From: Turritopsis dohrnii
Lineage: Eukaryota; Cnidaria; Hydrozoa; Anthoathecata; Oceaniidae
DNA: 64,000 nt
Assembly: GCA_027922465.2 (NCBI GenBank)
Contig: BQMF02000600.1
Coordinates: forward strand, 62,001 to 126,000
Reading direction: 5' to 3'
Both the position numbers and the translations under genes were made by a program. Below, piece by piece: positions 12,405 through 25,094 of the stretch. The notes beneath the pieces are model-generated. The model was given only the letters and a program-made list of their open reading frames with translations. It did not search any database and had not been told where the DNA came from. Each line of letters starts with the position of its first letter. The first letter of the stretch is position 1.

Positions 12405-15400
12405 TTATGTTTGTGATGGTTTAAGATTACGGATGGAGAGGTCGTACACAATCTCTTCTACTTTCTTCAGGTCGTATTTGAGCGCATCGAAACGCTTTCG
12501 TAAAGAGTCGTTCTTCAAGTTCAACAGGCGAAAAGCAGCATCTAGTTCCGATATGAATCTTGCAATACGGATGGGTCGTTCGTAATCCCCTGCAGTAACG
12601 ATGTTAACACACATTCGAGACTAACGAGAAAATACAAAAAAACATCTGTCACAATAACAACATTGTCGAACCTCCATAACTCAACGAATCTATCTAATGC
12701 AAATGATCAATTCCAAGGTGAAGCCTGTCAACCATACCTCTGGATGCTCTGCAGCTTCGAACTGTTTACAGTTAAAACCAACTTAAGGGTCGCAAGAATT
12801 ACAGTGCAATAATTTTGTCCGCAAACAATTCAAAACTGTAATATTGAGGGATGTTTAAAACAAGTTTGCAAGTTATCAGTGTGAAGAGTGTGAAGAGTGT
12901 GGTAAGACAGTACATTACAGAGTGTGGACTTGTGAAGTGGATAATAATATCATCAAGTTAGAAGATTGCTAATGGTACGTATAAAAGAACCCTCAGAACT
13001 GTAACGATGCTGTAGCGGATAGTACCTTCCCAGTGGGCAAAATCGTCAAAAAACCTCTGCGATGAAGAGCATTTTTACTGAAATGGTATGCGTAATTCTG
13101 TAGATTCTGTAATTTTGTAGAAATGCACTCCTCCGCAGTGTATTTTTAACAAATTTTCCCACTGGTGATGTATATGTCTGGCGATAAGTTGTTACTTTAA
13201 TGGGAGAAACCTTCGCGGGAGAAACTTTCGCGAGGTCAAAAACTCGCGAAATTTATGGGATTTACTTTCGCGAATGCCACATTTTAAACATTTTCGCGGG
13301 ATTTATTTTCGCGAATGTGGATTTTGGGAAATTTTTGCGAGATAAACTTTCGCGAATTGCCTGAAAATTTCCTTAAACTTAGCCAAAAATACATTTTGAG
13401 AGAGTAACTTTTATCACTTTTTCTTACGTTTTAACCTCAGAATTTCACAAGGCTTTGAAGTTAAAGTTGAATTAACGATAAACCTACGACCAAACAGAAA
13501 AAAATCAATGATTATGATAGATATTTTTCTTTTGAACAACTATAGAAACTACTTTATTCATCATCATGTAACTCGTCAAAGAGATCAAATGAAAATCCGG
13601 AATTCCTTGGCTCTATTTTTGGTAATGTGATTTCACTTCAAGGTGGTGCGAATGAGAAAACTGAAATTCCCAAGGAAAGTTCCCAAATTCTGGAAAAAAG
13701 CAAAACACTACACATCCGAGACATGTTTCGACAACCATCGAAACCATCATCAGGGTCTTTAAAAACCAAAATGCCTGATGCTTCGAAGAAAATAACAATT
13801 ATAAATATAGATGACTAAGAAACAAATTTTGTTAAGCTTGAATTAGTTCAATGTTTCCCTTTATTTTACACGCATGAAATTTCAAATAAACCTCACTGTA
13901 ACACTTTTTGTCACTTCAATCGGTTCAAAGACAGCACGAATTCTGTGAAATATACGTGTATTCTTTTAGTTCAAGACGTGTTTTTATCAGTTTTCAACCT
14001 CGTCGTCGGATACAGTCAAAAACTTGTTTTGTAAACATTTTGAAATTTTTGAATTTTTGAAAAAATCTTTGCGGGATTTATTTTCGCGAATGCCACTTTT
14101 TGTAAATTTTTATGGGATTTATTTTCGCGTGTGGTCGAAATCAAAAATATTTTGGGATTTACTTTCGCGAAAATGTCCAAAATTCGCGAAAGTTTCTCTC
14201 GCAAAAGTTTCTCCCATTAAAGTAGTCGATGGGCAGGAGGAGTCAACCTTCACTGATGGAAGCCCAAGGACTAAAAACTCCCAGTTATTTACTTACGAAC
14301 ATGTGACAACCACTATAAAAATATTGTCACATGACCTCACACTAGAGACTGATGCCATTTGATTGTAAACAACACAGACTATAAGTGTCAAGGGTCTTTT
14401 TTTTTTTTTTTTTTTTTTAAATTTATTTTAACGAGGCCGAAGGGAACTGGCAGTGTTATTCACTGATGTGGGCCTCTACCAGGAATGTATACCTCAGATT
14501 TTAGGGCAGAGAACTTGCACATACTAGACTGATAGGTGATTGTGGTTTTATTTACGTTATTTGAGGCACTTGTTCATTACATCACATCATGCACATATAT
14601 ATCTCATTATACCTTTCGTATCACATTAGCGTTCTACAGTGCCAGGATTTGAACCAACTATCACCCTTGTATTACAAGCCAACCGTCTTACCAAGTGAGC
14701 TATACACCCTACCAAGTGAGCTATACACCATTCTACAGACTGAAACCAAAGTAAAGTACTAGCCTACTTACAAGTTCACTGGCCAAATTTAGAATGCCAA
14801 TCAAGTAATCATCCAAGTCTAGGTGGAAGCCATCTTGCCACTTCACTTCAACTGTAATAGAAACGACATGAAACCGTGAAGAAGAGCCGTGTTAGGCAAC
14901 AACAAAAAACGCAACGTGCCATTAATAAAAACCTTGTAACATAGAGGCAGCATCTTCCCTTGATAATAAAACTTCCCTTTCCAAGTATTCCAAAAAAGCT
15001 ATCTGGAACACAAGGCGTTGGAATATGAAGCGCCAGTGATCATGAAATCTACACAAATTAAAAGTTCATGAAAGAAGAACAGCCAGTTGTTACCCAGCCG
15101 GTATATTTGTTAAATAATCTCTGCTTAGGAGTGCATTTCTATAAAAATATACACAAAATCTCAATAAAAATGCTCTTCGCCGCAGTGGCTTTTTGACGAT
15201 TTTATCCACTGGGTAACTATACACATATAATCATCCACTTGTACAAATAAGACAAGCATGTGTTTTTATAGTTTCTGTTAACAAATACATGGGTTTTTTA
15301 TTAGCAGCAGGTTTACAAGCAACACTAGTAACTTTTCTCGAAAAGTTAAGCAACAGTGTAGTGTAACAACATGCAATTTTGAATTGATGGAGCACTAGCA

Positions 15401-18164
15401 GCTACAACACTTCCTAAAATTATAACACTAGGTTGCTACACTAGTTTGTAGGACTAGATTTTGCATTCTATCTAATGATTTGAATGTCTTAGGCCTTATA
15501 CTTGCTACTTTGATTAAACAACTAAAAGGTACACAAGAGTTTTCAAGATGGGACATATATATCTCATCGATTAATGCTTTAGCAACAAATTAAGCAACTA
15601 CTACTAATAAGCAGCATTACTATTAACATCAAACCTTGGTTGCTTATAAAAAGAAACAGTGGTGTACAAGCTTCATTCGAAACACTTAAACATAACATCA
15701 GTATGTAAAATTTCCGTCTGTAAAATACTCATCTTTGAATCATTGACAAAAAATAAGTGTTCTAACTCTCGTTCAAGTTGGTTTTCTTAATATTGCCATG
15801 GAAACATGTATGATGTTCGAGGGCTGTCAAACAAAACCATCATGTGTACAGAGAATAAGTAATAAGTTAATAAATAATTTTTCATTTTGTTTATCTTTTT
15901 CCAGTTTATTCTTTAATTCCCTAATTCACTGCAAACCTCTTATTAAATCTATCAAACGAGATTATACGCGTTATAATAGCTTCAACTCTCCAGAACACAC
16001 AAATCACAGGCTAATGGATAATCGGGTTGTGACTATTCTGAATGGTCAACAGCGAATTTAGGACAAAATATACAAACGATTTTACAAACAAAATTCGTAC
16101 ATGTATCAATATAACAGAATTAGAATTTGCCATCTGTTTTTTCATAACTTTTGGTCAAGAAAATAAAATTTAGATCAAATACACCAGTTTCATAAACTTT
16201 TTGTTGCAGCATCCTGTGCCTTGGTTTAGAAACATTATTCATTCTGAAAGTGCCTCTAATCTTTTCTAACATCATTTGTACTTATAAAATTGATTTGTTA
16301 TTGTTATATTATTTTGTTGGATACTGATGATCTTGTGTTCCAATAGTTCTAACTTTGTGCTTCATTAAAAACATCAACATCAGACATGTTATTTTCATGA
16401 TCGTTATTTATTTCAGAATCAGATTCTATAGCACTCATTGCAGGTAATTCGATTACTGGAGGTGTTCTTTTCTTTCTTTTATGTAGCACTCTCACAAAAT
16501 CATTGGATTTCAATATAGACGGAATCCTTCCTGAAATGACTGTTTTCAACCAACATCATGCAAAACCTTTACGTCATCGGCTTTAAAATGAAACTGGCCC
16601 CTTTCCTTCTGTGATGACTTATTGCTTTAATCAAGTGTTTTGTCGGGCTCTTTGCTTGGAGTTTAGAACAATGATATATCAGTGTTTCGTTTTAAGCGAT
16701 CTTTGGTAACCACTTTTATATCCAGGCACACAACGATATTTTCCATACCTACCACACACATTCTTAGAGGTATCAAGTCTTCGTAGATTGAAAATATGTT
16801 TCTTTTACTTCTGACATATCGAAAAAACATTTTTTCATCAAGCTCATAAGCGTCAATGCACATCATAAAAAACAAACTTTCAAACCATACACCTGGCTCT
16901 TTTCGATTTCACAAAGAATTTTTATTTAAAAGAAAAGAAAGTTGAAAAAGATTTTTTGAAAAACCTTTACGTTTTTTACGTTCTCTATTATTTGAAATGA
17001 CTTCTGGTATTAAAGACAGAAAATGCGTCAAAGACATTTTACAAGTTAAAAAAGTGGCATATCACATATGCTCTGGTTTTCTACACACTCACGGGATGGT
17101 TTGTTTACATTTTACAACACCCAGCCTCAATTTCACGCAGCAAAATTATTGTGCAATAAGTTTCAGGAAAGGTGTATTGTCAAAGTGCATCATTTTTATT
17201 GAAAATTTACACATATGCATAATAAAAAATCAAAATTTTGACTACTTCAAGATACTTACTTCGAGATACTAACTAATTACTATTTCAAATAAATCAAGTC
17301 GAGTTATTAACTCAAGAATATTATAATTGCTGTTAAAATTTGGCCACGTATATGCCTGCATGAATAGAAACAAAACTTCGTAAAGAAAACACACTAAGTA
17401 GAAAATAGATCTATTGGTGAAACATACACAATCTTAAATGAATCAATATTTATTCTTTAAATTTGTATTTTTACTAAAAAAAACCATTCCTTTTTGACAG
17501 GTTTTTTGTTTGACAGCTCTCAGCCATCATAAACATCAGCGTGTCACCACAAGTTATAATATAAATTCCAGGTAATACAATAGATTTGGAACTTTTCTAC
17601 TTTTACAAATCATGTATCTCTAAACTTTTAATTGACCACACAACAAAAAATTCAAAATTCATCAGTTTCTCCAGTTTTATAATTTTGGCTTTTTCACTAT
17701 GACCAGACTGACCTTTCGAAATATTGATGGAAACTTACAAATAAGTGTAAAAATAATTTACTGGCTCACATTTTTCAAGACAAATCTTTCAGTTTTAAGA
17801 AATCAAGTTCTTTTACCTGTAATACTGTCCAGTAGGGATTTTTTCTTTGAGGGACTTGATGTTGTCTGTTACAGCTGGTAGTTGTTCTCGAGCAGTGTTA
17901 CATACAGATTTGATATCTAGAGATTAACAGGAAAGTAAAAGCATGAATGTTTGTTAATTTTTCAAATTTTTTCCAACAAAATATTTTTGTTGGAGTCACG
18001 CGTAGTGTTGCCTATGTTGAATTTCTTGCAACAATACTGCGTGCTCTTTTACGTAAGAAGTTTTTCGTTTCACTTTTTATAGATAAAACGTAGCTTCATG
18101 TTTATAGTGTTAGTTATATTAACACGTTTAAGAACACAAATCAATATTATTTCAAATTTTCCAG

Positions 18165-18200
<36 letters not shown>

Positions 18201-18496
18201 TCCCTTACTAGGTTTTAGGAAATTTTCCAACCCACCCCATTTATTTTGACCCCGGTTTATTTGGCACACAAGAGTAATGTTTTTGTTTATTAGTTGTTAC
18301 ATATCAGCCGGAAAGAACTGCATTATATGAAGAGGTTTTTTTTGGCTCTGCACACACTATTGTTTTGTTCCATTGACCCATAATGCTGTACCATAAGCAA
18401 CATACTGTCTTTCTTCGCGTTATGATGCACAGTTTGCAATACGGCAAGTATTTCTCGTCCTTTTTGCTCCAAGCTACGAACAACTTGCTTAATGTC
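12405..18496 (-). CDS. TSN: Translin, five coding exons (first exon not found)
   Basis: Translin is a DNA/RNA-binding protein that forms octamers and, with TRAX, the C3PO endoribonuclease. Exons in transcript order: 18496-18406, 17916-17817, 15048-14933, 14851-14772, 12620-12405 (603 nt, 200 aa plus stop), all with GT-AG ends and consistent phase. Matches to the family are strong throughout: VVRSLEQKGREIL, GQYYR joined to FHDHWRFIFQRLVF, DGFHLDLDDYL, SRMCVNIVTAGDY, and LLNLKNDSLRKRFDALKYD near the C-terminus. About 18 N-terminal residues are missing. They would come from a short upstream exon ending in phase 0, beyond 18496, that I could not pick out. A hAT-like element and a Helitron lie between the gene and any upstream exon beyond 23 kb. 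Confidence 0.93.
13028..13162 (+). mobile_element. Short MITE, copy A (inverted mate at 15093-15218)
   Basis: Starts CCTTCCCAGTGGGCAAAATC and ends with TTTTCCCACTGG. Its interior (GATGAAGAGCATTTTT and a GTAGAAATGCACTCCT stretch) is the reverse complement of the unit at 15093-15218. Both lie in translin introns. Confidence 0.5.
13195..14222. mobile_element. 1-kb MITE of the TTCGCGAA type with TA duplication
   Basis: Terminal inverted repeats CTTTAATGGGAGAAAC; TA on both sides (13193-13194, 14223-14224). About 150 bp at each end is dense in TTTCGCGAA and GCGGGATTTATTTTCGCG words. The middle (about 13500-13950) lacks them and holds a 63-codon open frame of no known family, plus a hammerhead-like motif. 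It lies in the last translin intron. Mariner-type mobilisation is inferred from the TA duplication. Confidence 0.7.
13720..13753 (-). ncRNA. Hammerhead-like motif inside a MITE
   Basis: The minus strand reads CCTGATGATGG, an imperfect stem, then TCGAAACATGTC, close to the CTGATGA - stem II - GAAAC layout of Penelope-associated hammerheads. Stem II as drawn is weak, so this may be a decayed copy. Confidence 0.25.
14225..14310 (+). repeat. SINE tail fragment
   Basis: The segment with GATGGAAGCCCAAGGACTAA and the following ACTCCCAGTTATTTACTTAC matches about 50995-51045, the 3' part of the tRNA-derived SINE in OXNAD1. No tRNA-like head is present here. Confidence 0.5.
14397..14729 (-). repeat. 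tRNA-derived SINE with poly(A) tail
   Basis: On the minus strand the 5' end has an A-box-like TAGCTCACTTGGTAAGACGG and a B box GGTTCAAATCC (complement of 14645-14655), then about 225 bp of unrelated body. It ends in a run of A (T at 14397-14419 on the plus strand). The first 21 bp are duplicated in tandem at the 5' end (about 14688-14729). It lies in a translin intron. A real tRNA gene is excluded by the body and tail. Confidence 0.75.
15093..15218 (-). mobile_element. Short MITE, copy B
   Basis: Starts TTACCCAGCCGG and ends CCACTGGGTAA. It is the reverse complement of the unit at 13028-13162 over most of its length. No clear target duplication. Confidence 0.5.
15820..17519. mobile_element. 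Possible decayed DNA transposon in a translin intron
   Basis: GGGCTGTCAAACAAAACC at the left and GGTTTTTTGTTTGACAGC at the right form matching inverted ends, but I see no target duplication. Inside, the minus strand has two open stretches, 16875-16663 and 16549-16349. The second holds an acidic run (ESDSEINNDHENN). They look like protein-coding debris but match no transposase I can name. A block at about 17345-17430 recurs at about 11915-11990. Confidence 0.35.
18163..18197. repeat. Long poly-C run
   Basis: About 33 consecutive C residues followed by CTCCTCCC, in an otherwise AT-rich intron of translin. The exact length may be an assembly estimate. Confidence 0.8.
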
Positions 18497-19154
18497 CTAT
18501 AAAAATTGAAAATAAACAAATTGTATAGTTGCCATTTCAGAGGTATGTATAAAAACGAAGGTATCATTGAGGCCATTTATCTTCTTGTCTGGCAAGTCAT
18601 TACTAGGATAGTTTGCCATTCGATTGGAGAGTCTTCAAAAGCAGAACGCCAAACACAGAATCTGACCTGGCAAAACTATACTACCTTTTATGGCTGAATC
18701 CTTGCTGAGTATAAAAAGTTGGTTTACTTAAAGCTTCCTTGACACTTCCCCACAGCTACTAAAAATGTGGCCAAACTATCAGAAGTCTGCAGAAAAAAAT
18801 GTCTTGTCTTGGTTATAACTATAAAAACATTCCTGTCCATTTAGTGACTGCTTGTAGTTGACTTTTTAGAAGGTCACAAGTTAGTGACATCTGAAGAGAT
18901 CATGGCATTAAAAATTGAAAGCTTTTAATGTTTAGATGCCGGAGGCAAAAGTTGAATGACTTTATAGAACACATGGAATACTCTATTTCAATTAGTGTTC
19001 AGAATGTCAGTTGGTACAGCCTACGCACCCAGTGATGGAGAGAAGAAAGTCATGTTATTTTTTAAAGGATCGTATAAATAAATTCAGCAAAATGAAAATA
19101 AAAGTCATAATGATGAATCCTAAATAAACTTTAGTTGTATCAATAACACCAGTG
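18497..19154. other. Region upstream of the second translin exon
   Basis: Should be intron, or the place of the missing first translin exon. No short exon with a translin-like N-terminus was recognised here. Confidence 0.35.
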
Positions 19155-19159
19155 TATGT

Positions 19160-21235
19160 CAGGGTTGCCACAGACTTTTGGCAACAAAATTTCCAGACAC
19201 AACCATACAATTGATACTTTTTTTCCAGAATCTTAGTTTAAAAATGATATATTTTTTCCAGACAAAACTTAAAAAAGGCACTACTTTTCCAGACACACAG
19301 AAAACACTACTTACTTAAGTCTATTGGCTAATTTCACAGATACGGAGGCGAAACAGAATTGAAGGAAATTATCAACAGGTGGTTTGCAGCCAAAATCAGA
19401 CAAGTTAATTTCTTGGGTTTTTCAAGGCATTATGCTGATTCTAGAATCTAGAATAACCAAACTTCAGCAAATTTGACAAAATGAGGACTTTTCTTGAGTT
19501 TGCCATGGCTTCAAACAACATTGTATATAGATATCAATCAAACAAAAGAAAACCCTGAAATAAGATACAACATCAGACCACAGGGAAAAGAGTGGGAGAC
19601 AGAATATTTGCTTTATACGTTATCATCAACAATATAATAAACGAAGAAAAGAAACAAATCATGTTCTGTTAAGCAAACAACTAAGAATCTGTCACAGTCT
19701 GTTACTTCATTCTTCTAGAAGTAAAGGGCATCAGATATCATAGGGATCAGTTCATATACATCAAATTCGACTACTTTTTCCTTGTAAATTAGCAGGCTCT
19801 AAAACTTCTCAATATGTGAGTTGTGAACAAGTTGAATAAATTAACAAAAGTCAATTTCACTAACTACTGCTCAAAAACAAAAGTAACAAAATAACAAATC
19901 TATACGACAATGCAACTACCTGAAAGGTGAGCAAGTGCATTTAACAGAGTTTTAATATCAAATTGACACAGTGGCTATATAAATTTAGAAAATACTGCAA
20001 TGGAGAAGTTTCTCAAGTGAGCAGAACTGTTCTCATTTGAACTAATGGTAATTTGGGATCTGTGTCTGTTACATATTAACCACAATGTAGCATTAACTAC
20101 TTTGCTTATTGGGAGCATAAGTTTAACTAAGATGTTCAAAATTATAGATGACACATCTTACCTACTTTTTAACTCACTTCAAGGCAAAAAGTAAGAAAAC
20201 TTGTAACATTTCAATAAAAAATATCAGAAAAAATGTAAGTGACGATGTAAAGGTTAGCTGCCTACGCTGCTGTACTTTTCATGCAAAACATCTTATTGTC
20301 GCTGAAAGAAAAGCAAGCAATTGTAGAAAAGGCACCATCATTTTAAACAATTGCAAAAAGTGACAGTAAGCAAGTGTTCAGAAGTTCATTTGAGCTAAGC
20401 TCCTATACGCTAATAATTAAAATTTTAATTAAGAACACTCAAATTTTATCTTAGTTCATGAGAATAAGAGCCTGGTGGTGTATGATTATATAGAAAAAGT
20501 TCAGCACAACTGAAATTCTGAACATTTGAATACAGTCACTAATGCAATAATTAACAGAGGCAACTACAATGTTTTCGAAGTTAAGTTCGGTAAAAAGTTT
20601 TTACCCGGCCATGTGGATTCATGTGAATAAATTAAACAAGCAAATGCAGTAACAAACAATTGCACAACTACATTGGCTTAGATCAAGCCAAAAACTACTA
20701 CAACTACTACAAGATAGGTTTAGCATGAAGTGGTAAAAGGCAACAAGTTATGAACTGGTTCCTTGGCCAGGACCTTCACACTTTTAACTTTTTTCAGACC
20801 AGTGGCTACTGGTCTAAAAATGGTTAAAAGTGCAAAGGTCCTGTTATTGCTAGGAGAAACAGATGGTAAAGAATGTAAACAGCTTTGCATTTTGTAAGGT
20901 ACTCAATTAGAACACTGGCTGGCTAATACTACTCATCTTGCACTTAGAAATCAACATTAACTGTAAAGAAGCTAGCTGTCAGATTTGACAGAAACAAGGT
21001 CTGAGTGGCAATAAAATAAAATATGAACATCTATCAATGAGCTCCGAATTCAATTTTACTACTTCCTGCTTACAAGAAAATACACAAAGCATGCTTAATT
21101 TTTTTCAGCACTAGTCAAATAAAATTTCCAGACATTTCCAGACAAATACTCAAAATTCCAGACAATTTCCAGAATTTCCAGACTTTTCCAGACACAAGCC
21201 AATTTCCAGACATTTTTCCAGACGTGGCAACCCTG
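19160..21235. mobile_element. 2.1-kb non-autonomous hAT-like element with TTCCAGAC subterminal repeats
   Basis: The left end is CAGGGTTGCCACAG and the right end is its near complement (GTGGCAACCCTG). TATGT flanks both sides (19155-19159, 21236-21240). Each end carries a cluster of TTTCCAGAC words, most densely in the last 120 bp, as expected of transposase-binding sites. No long open frame is inside. The CAGGG start and 5-bp duplication fit the hAT group, but no transposase confirms it. A long hairpin lies at 20767-20850. Confidence 0.7.
20767..20850. repeat. Long hairpin inside the hAT-like element
   Basis: AGGACCTTCACACTTTTAAC pairs with GTTAAAAGTGCAAAGGTCCT. The central ACCAGTGGCTACTGGT is also self-complementary, so nearly the whole block folds on itself. 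Confidence 0.7.
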
Positions 21236-21240
21236 TATGT

Positions 21241-22298
21241 TCTGTTCAAGAACAGACAGAAAATGTGTATACGAAACTTGAGTTTAATGACAATCTTTGT
21301 TGGTTGTCAACTTTTGGACTCAGTATCAAGTTATCAATCTCACCATAAATTCTGTAGATTTGACAATGACTATGGTTATGATGAAAATAAATTCCACATT
21401 GTACTAGCAAAGGATATTGTACTTCAATCATAGAAATTAAATTAATTAAGTATCTCTTTGCAAAAAGTTCTTCATTAAGGTTACTGAAATTGCAATAAAA
21501 ATTTGTATATTGATTTGTTTTATATAATACAAGGACCTCAACTTTCAAATTTCATTATGTTCTTTCCGTAAAGGCAGCTAGGACCACTCGACCAAAATTT
21601 GCGATAAAAAGTGTTTCATACTACTTTATGACAGCCAAACAACAAAGTGCATTCCCAACTTTTTTTTTCTGATTTGAGAATACGAGATTGAGAAATGTAT
21701 TGCAAAATCGTGAAAAAAGTAATTATCAATCTGATTTAATTTGTAACTTAGGACTCTTTACTTTGTACTTTCACGTTGATACAAATAAATTGTCCAGAAC
21801 AAATTACTTGTGTTTTTTCTATGAAACCCGAGAATAATGTGAATTGAATTCATCGAGATACAAACGAAGTTCATCGTAGTACTAAAGGCACAAAACTTTT
21901 CATGACTTTTGCGACATTTTGTGTACGCAACATTTCGCTTTTTTAGGATTCCGACTTTATAATGCTGGGGACTTTTAAATATTTTCACAAAAACATTTCA
22001 CGCATTTGCAGCCATTTTTTTTCGTTTCCGGAAAAGTGAACATGAAGGGTTTTTGTGACTTTTGTGTTATTTCCATATTCAGATTGAATAACTTCGTTTC
22101 CAGATCCCCAAAATAAGTAGGCAGTGGCGTAACTCGGGAGTTGCTTTGGGTGCGATCGCACCACCCTTGAATTTAGTTGGCCTTTCTTTTTTACCAAGCA
22201 ATTTTTCAAGCAATACTCTTTTTACTAAAATTTCTAAATGAGCCATTCTAAAAAAAGTGTGACATTCAGTGTCACAAGCTTATACACTTAAAACAAAA
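21241..22298. other. Intergenic DNA
   Basis: No gene recognised. At 22122 a CAGTGGCGTAACT sequence resembles a hAT-type end, but its partner is uncertain. A small hairpin (GTGACATTCAGTGTCAC) lies at about 22258. Confidence 0.4.
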
Positions 22299-23143
22299 CT
22301 AACCGCCAAGGCGGCGTCGCTTGCCGCCCATGTCCACCTGCTCTGTATCACTGTATCAATAAACATCAAATTTCCTTATAAACGGCTCGCACAACAGCAG
22401 ATTCGAAGTCACAACCTCTGGTAAAACCAATCATTTATCAGTATAACAATACACTCAAAACGTAGAGAGAAAAAACTTCAACTTTTTATTAGCTTTTGTT
22501 TTAAAAAAGTTACGCGCTCTAACATGGGTGCTATCAAACGTAAGGGGGAAATGGTTTCTCTTCTTAAAAAGATCACACGGTAGGAGAGAAAAAAAGGCAC
22601 TTGCTAAATGAATAAAGTGAATAAAAAACATGTTCGATCAGATCAGCGCATAACAATTAAAAGAAATCAAATTAAAACAAAAGCAAAAAAATATTTTGTT
22701 TCATGACACACTTTTTTCACCTGAGTCGGGCAAGGAAAGCTTCGGTTTTTAAACATTATCATTGCTCGAAAAAAAAGTTCACTCATCTCAGACACTCAGG
22801 CAAGCGTTAGGATACAACACTGGCAAACCGAACACGCTACCATGTTATGCCACTACTGCTCCAAAATGTTTAATCAGTTGGTTTCTTTGTATCTAGTTGA
22901 TGTATTGTTTTCAAAGCCAAGTCAACAGTAGTCCTTAGAATATAAAATTAATAATAATCATAATAAAAAAAAAACGTTATCTCTATTGGTTCACCAGCCA
23001 AAAAAAGTCACATTCGATTGGGGTTGCAATGTATTTGTTTCGCACTGACGTTGCACACAAAAAAGAAATAATTTCGCTCACAACTCAATCTACCATTTTG
23101 CGTAACTTACAGACAGACGGAGAATCGGCTATTAATATATAGA
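22299..23143 (-). mobile_element. Non-autonomous Helitron, copy 1
   Basis: On the minus strand it starts TCTATATATTAATAG directly after A and ends with a GGGCGGC...GCCGCC hairpin, then CGGTTAG followed by T. This is the A-TC...CTRR-T layout of Helitrons with one change in the terminal CTRR. It shares both ends and long internal stretches with 39203-39652 in the opposite orientation. No Rep/helicase is present. Confidence 0.65.
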
Positions 23144-23812
23144 TACTTTTTGTCACAAAAAACATGTTAAATTATTATCGGTAGACACTTTGCTGGTAAA
23201 CAGTTCTAAGTAACTTTAACGATTTTCTGTCTGTTGAAAAATGTAAAAGGTTAGTTTTACATCGTTTTTTCGATGTCACAAAGCCAATAAGTTGGTATTT
23301 AACAACTAGCAGAGGTTTATTTAAAATGGCTCAATGATGATGAATGAGAAAAAACCGATGACTAGACGAGTGGCCGTGGACGTTGAACAATTTTATAATA
23401 ATATTTAGTGCTACTATGTACCTTTATAACCATTGTTTCTAAGCGAAGTTTAAACTTCAATGTTTCTGCTTTGGCTCTTTGCTGCTTTGATTGACTCGTA
23501 ATAATTCAAATTAGATATCTGCACAATATACCACCAAACACTACTAGGACACTAAGTTTACGTTAAAGGGAGCACTGAGCGTGTTACTACGAAATATTAT
23601 ATGTTCTGGTGAAGCATGTAATAACCATTCGTTTGTTTGAATTATTCATTCCGTATGCTTCCCGAAAATTTATTATTGCAATGTTTGGTATTGTTATGTT
23701 AATGATTTTAATAATCGTTTTGTCGATATGCCACACAATAGCGCAACTTAATTTTACGACCATTATTGAAACTTATGCTAATGTATCGCTAGAGAAAAGC
23801 GGTACTTCATTT
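23144..23812. other. Intergenic DNA
   Basis: No gene is recognised. A 78-codon plus-strand frame at 23609-23845 has a hydrophobic stretch but runs into the end of a transposable element, so it is not taken as a gene. Confidence 0.4.
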
Positions 23813-25094
23813 GTGACAGTTTATGGGAAAAGAATAACAAGCTAAATTTCAATTTCAATTTCAATTTTCTATTATTTGAAGCTAAATTTTGATTTTTTTA
23901 AATCGAAATTTAGCTTCAAAAAATCGAAATCGAAATTGAAATTTAAATTCTAAAAAATTGAAATTTAATTCAATTTAATTCCCATAAACTTCAATTTTCA
24001 CGTTTAAAGGTTTTAAAATAATAAACTTTTTCCCCCAAAGGAGTTTACCAAAATAGCGATCAAACAACGTAATAAAAAAGAATTACAGCGGGCGGTTTCT
24101 ATTCGTAGCAACTTTAGCACAAACTGTCGTTTCTTTTATCTCTGAATGAGAACCAGGTAATTAGTTCAGTATTAAACACTAACGTGCGCTACCTGTACTT
24201 ATACTGAATTCGGTACAACAACAACATCTAGAATTTACATAATTTAAGCCGAGAAGGACTCTTATTGGTTAAGAAGCCACGAAACTTTTACCAGCCAATC
24301 GGATTGTTTGAAATTTTTTGTTGTAAAGTGAATATACATTTTTATTGTTTCTATTGGCTATATATACCATTAAAACTTTATATGATTAGCGGTCACACAA
24401 AAGAGCAAAACGTACGGTTTAGTATTCCCATTATTATAATGAAAACAAAAATGACAACAAAATCTTATTTACGTAACACTTTTATTCTTATAATTAACAT
24501 CGATTCTGGTTAAGAAATTGATTTTCTAATTATATGAAATCAAAATTTCGATTCTGTTAAAATCAAATTGTGATGGTTTATGGGAAAAGGATAACAAGCG
24601 AAAAAGCGATTCTTTAAAATGGATTTTTCGCTGCAAAAAAGCGATTCATTAGAAGCGAAAAAGTGATTCAAGTGAAGTGAAAAAGTGATTCAAGTGAAGC
24701 GAAAAAGTGATTCAAGTGAAGCGGAAAAGCGATTTATGTGAAGCGGAAAAGCGATTTCGAAAATCGATTTGGAAGTCCGAAGTGATGATAATTATAAGAA
24801 TAAAAATGATTCGTAAACAAGAACCAAATGGTGAAAAACGGTATCATAAACTGGCGCAATAATATGAATAGATACAAAAACACCATCCATCTGGAAATAG
24901 ACTTTTATTTTCAGACTAAAGGCTGTTTTCCACTTTTGGAAAATTTAATGTGGAAAGAAACAGACGAATACTAGAGAAAGGACGTGATGGGGTCTTTTGC
25001 TAATGTAATCGTAGCTTAATTAATAACCAGAATTTATAACAAAAGAAATATACTTGCATGAGCTGCAAAATATATTTTAAAGACAAATGTGCGT

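Noticed and set aside
12722..12780. Possible translin exon (GT donor after CCAGAG)
   Set aside because: It would join in frame but does not match translin, whereas 14772-14851 supplies the expected LASEL sequence.
14641..14729. A tRNA gene
   Set aside because: The boxes are good, but the cloverleaf ends are not and the sequence runs on into a body and poly(A) tail, so it is a SINE.
22122..22858. hAT element from CAGTGGCGTAACT and ATGCCACTACTGC ends
   Set aside because: The right end lies inside the Helitron copy and no target duplication fits, so only isolated end-like words remain.
23609..23845. 78-codon frame with a hydrophobic segment
   Set aside because: It reads into the terminal repeat of the 23813 element and has no homologous motif.
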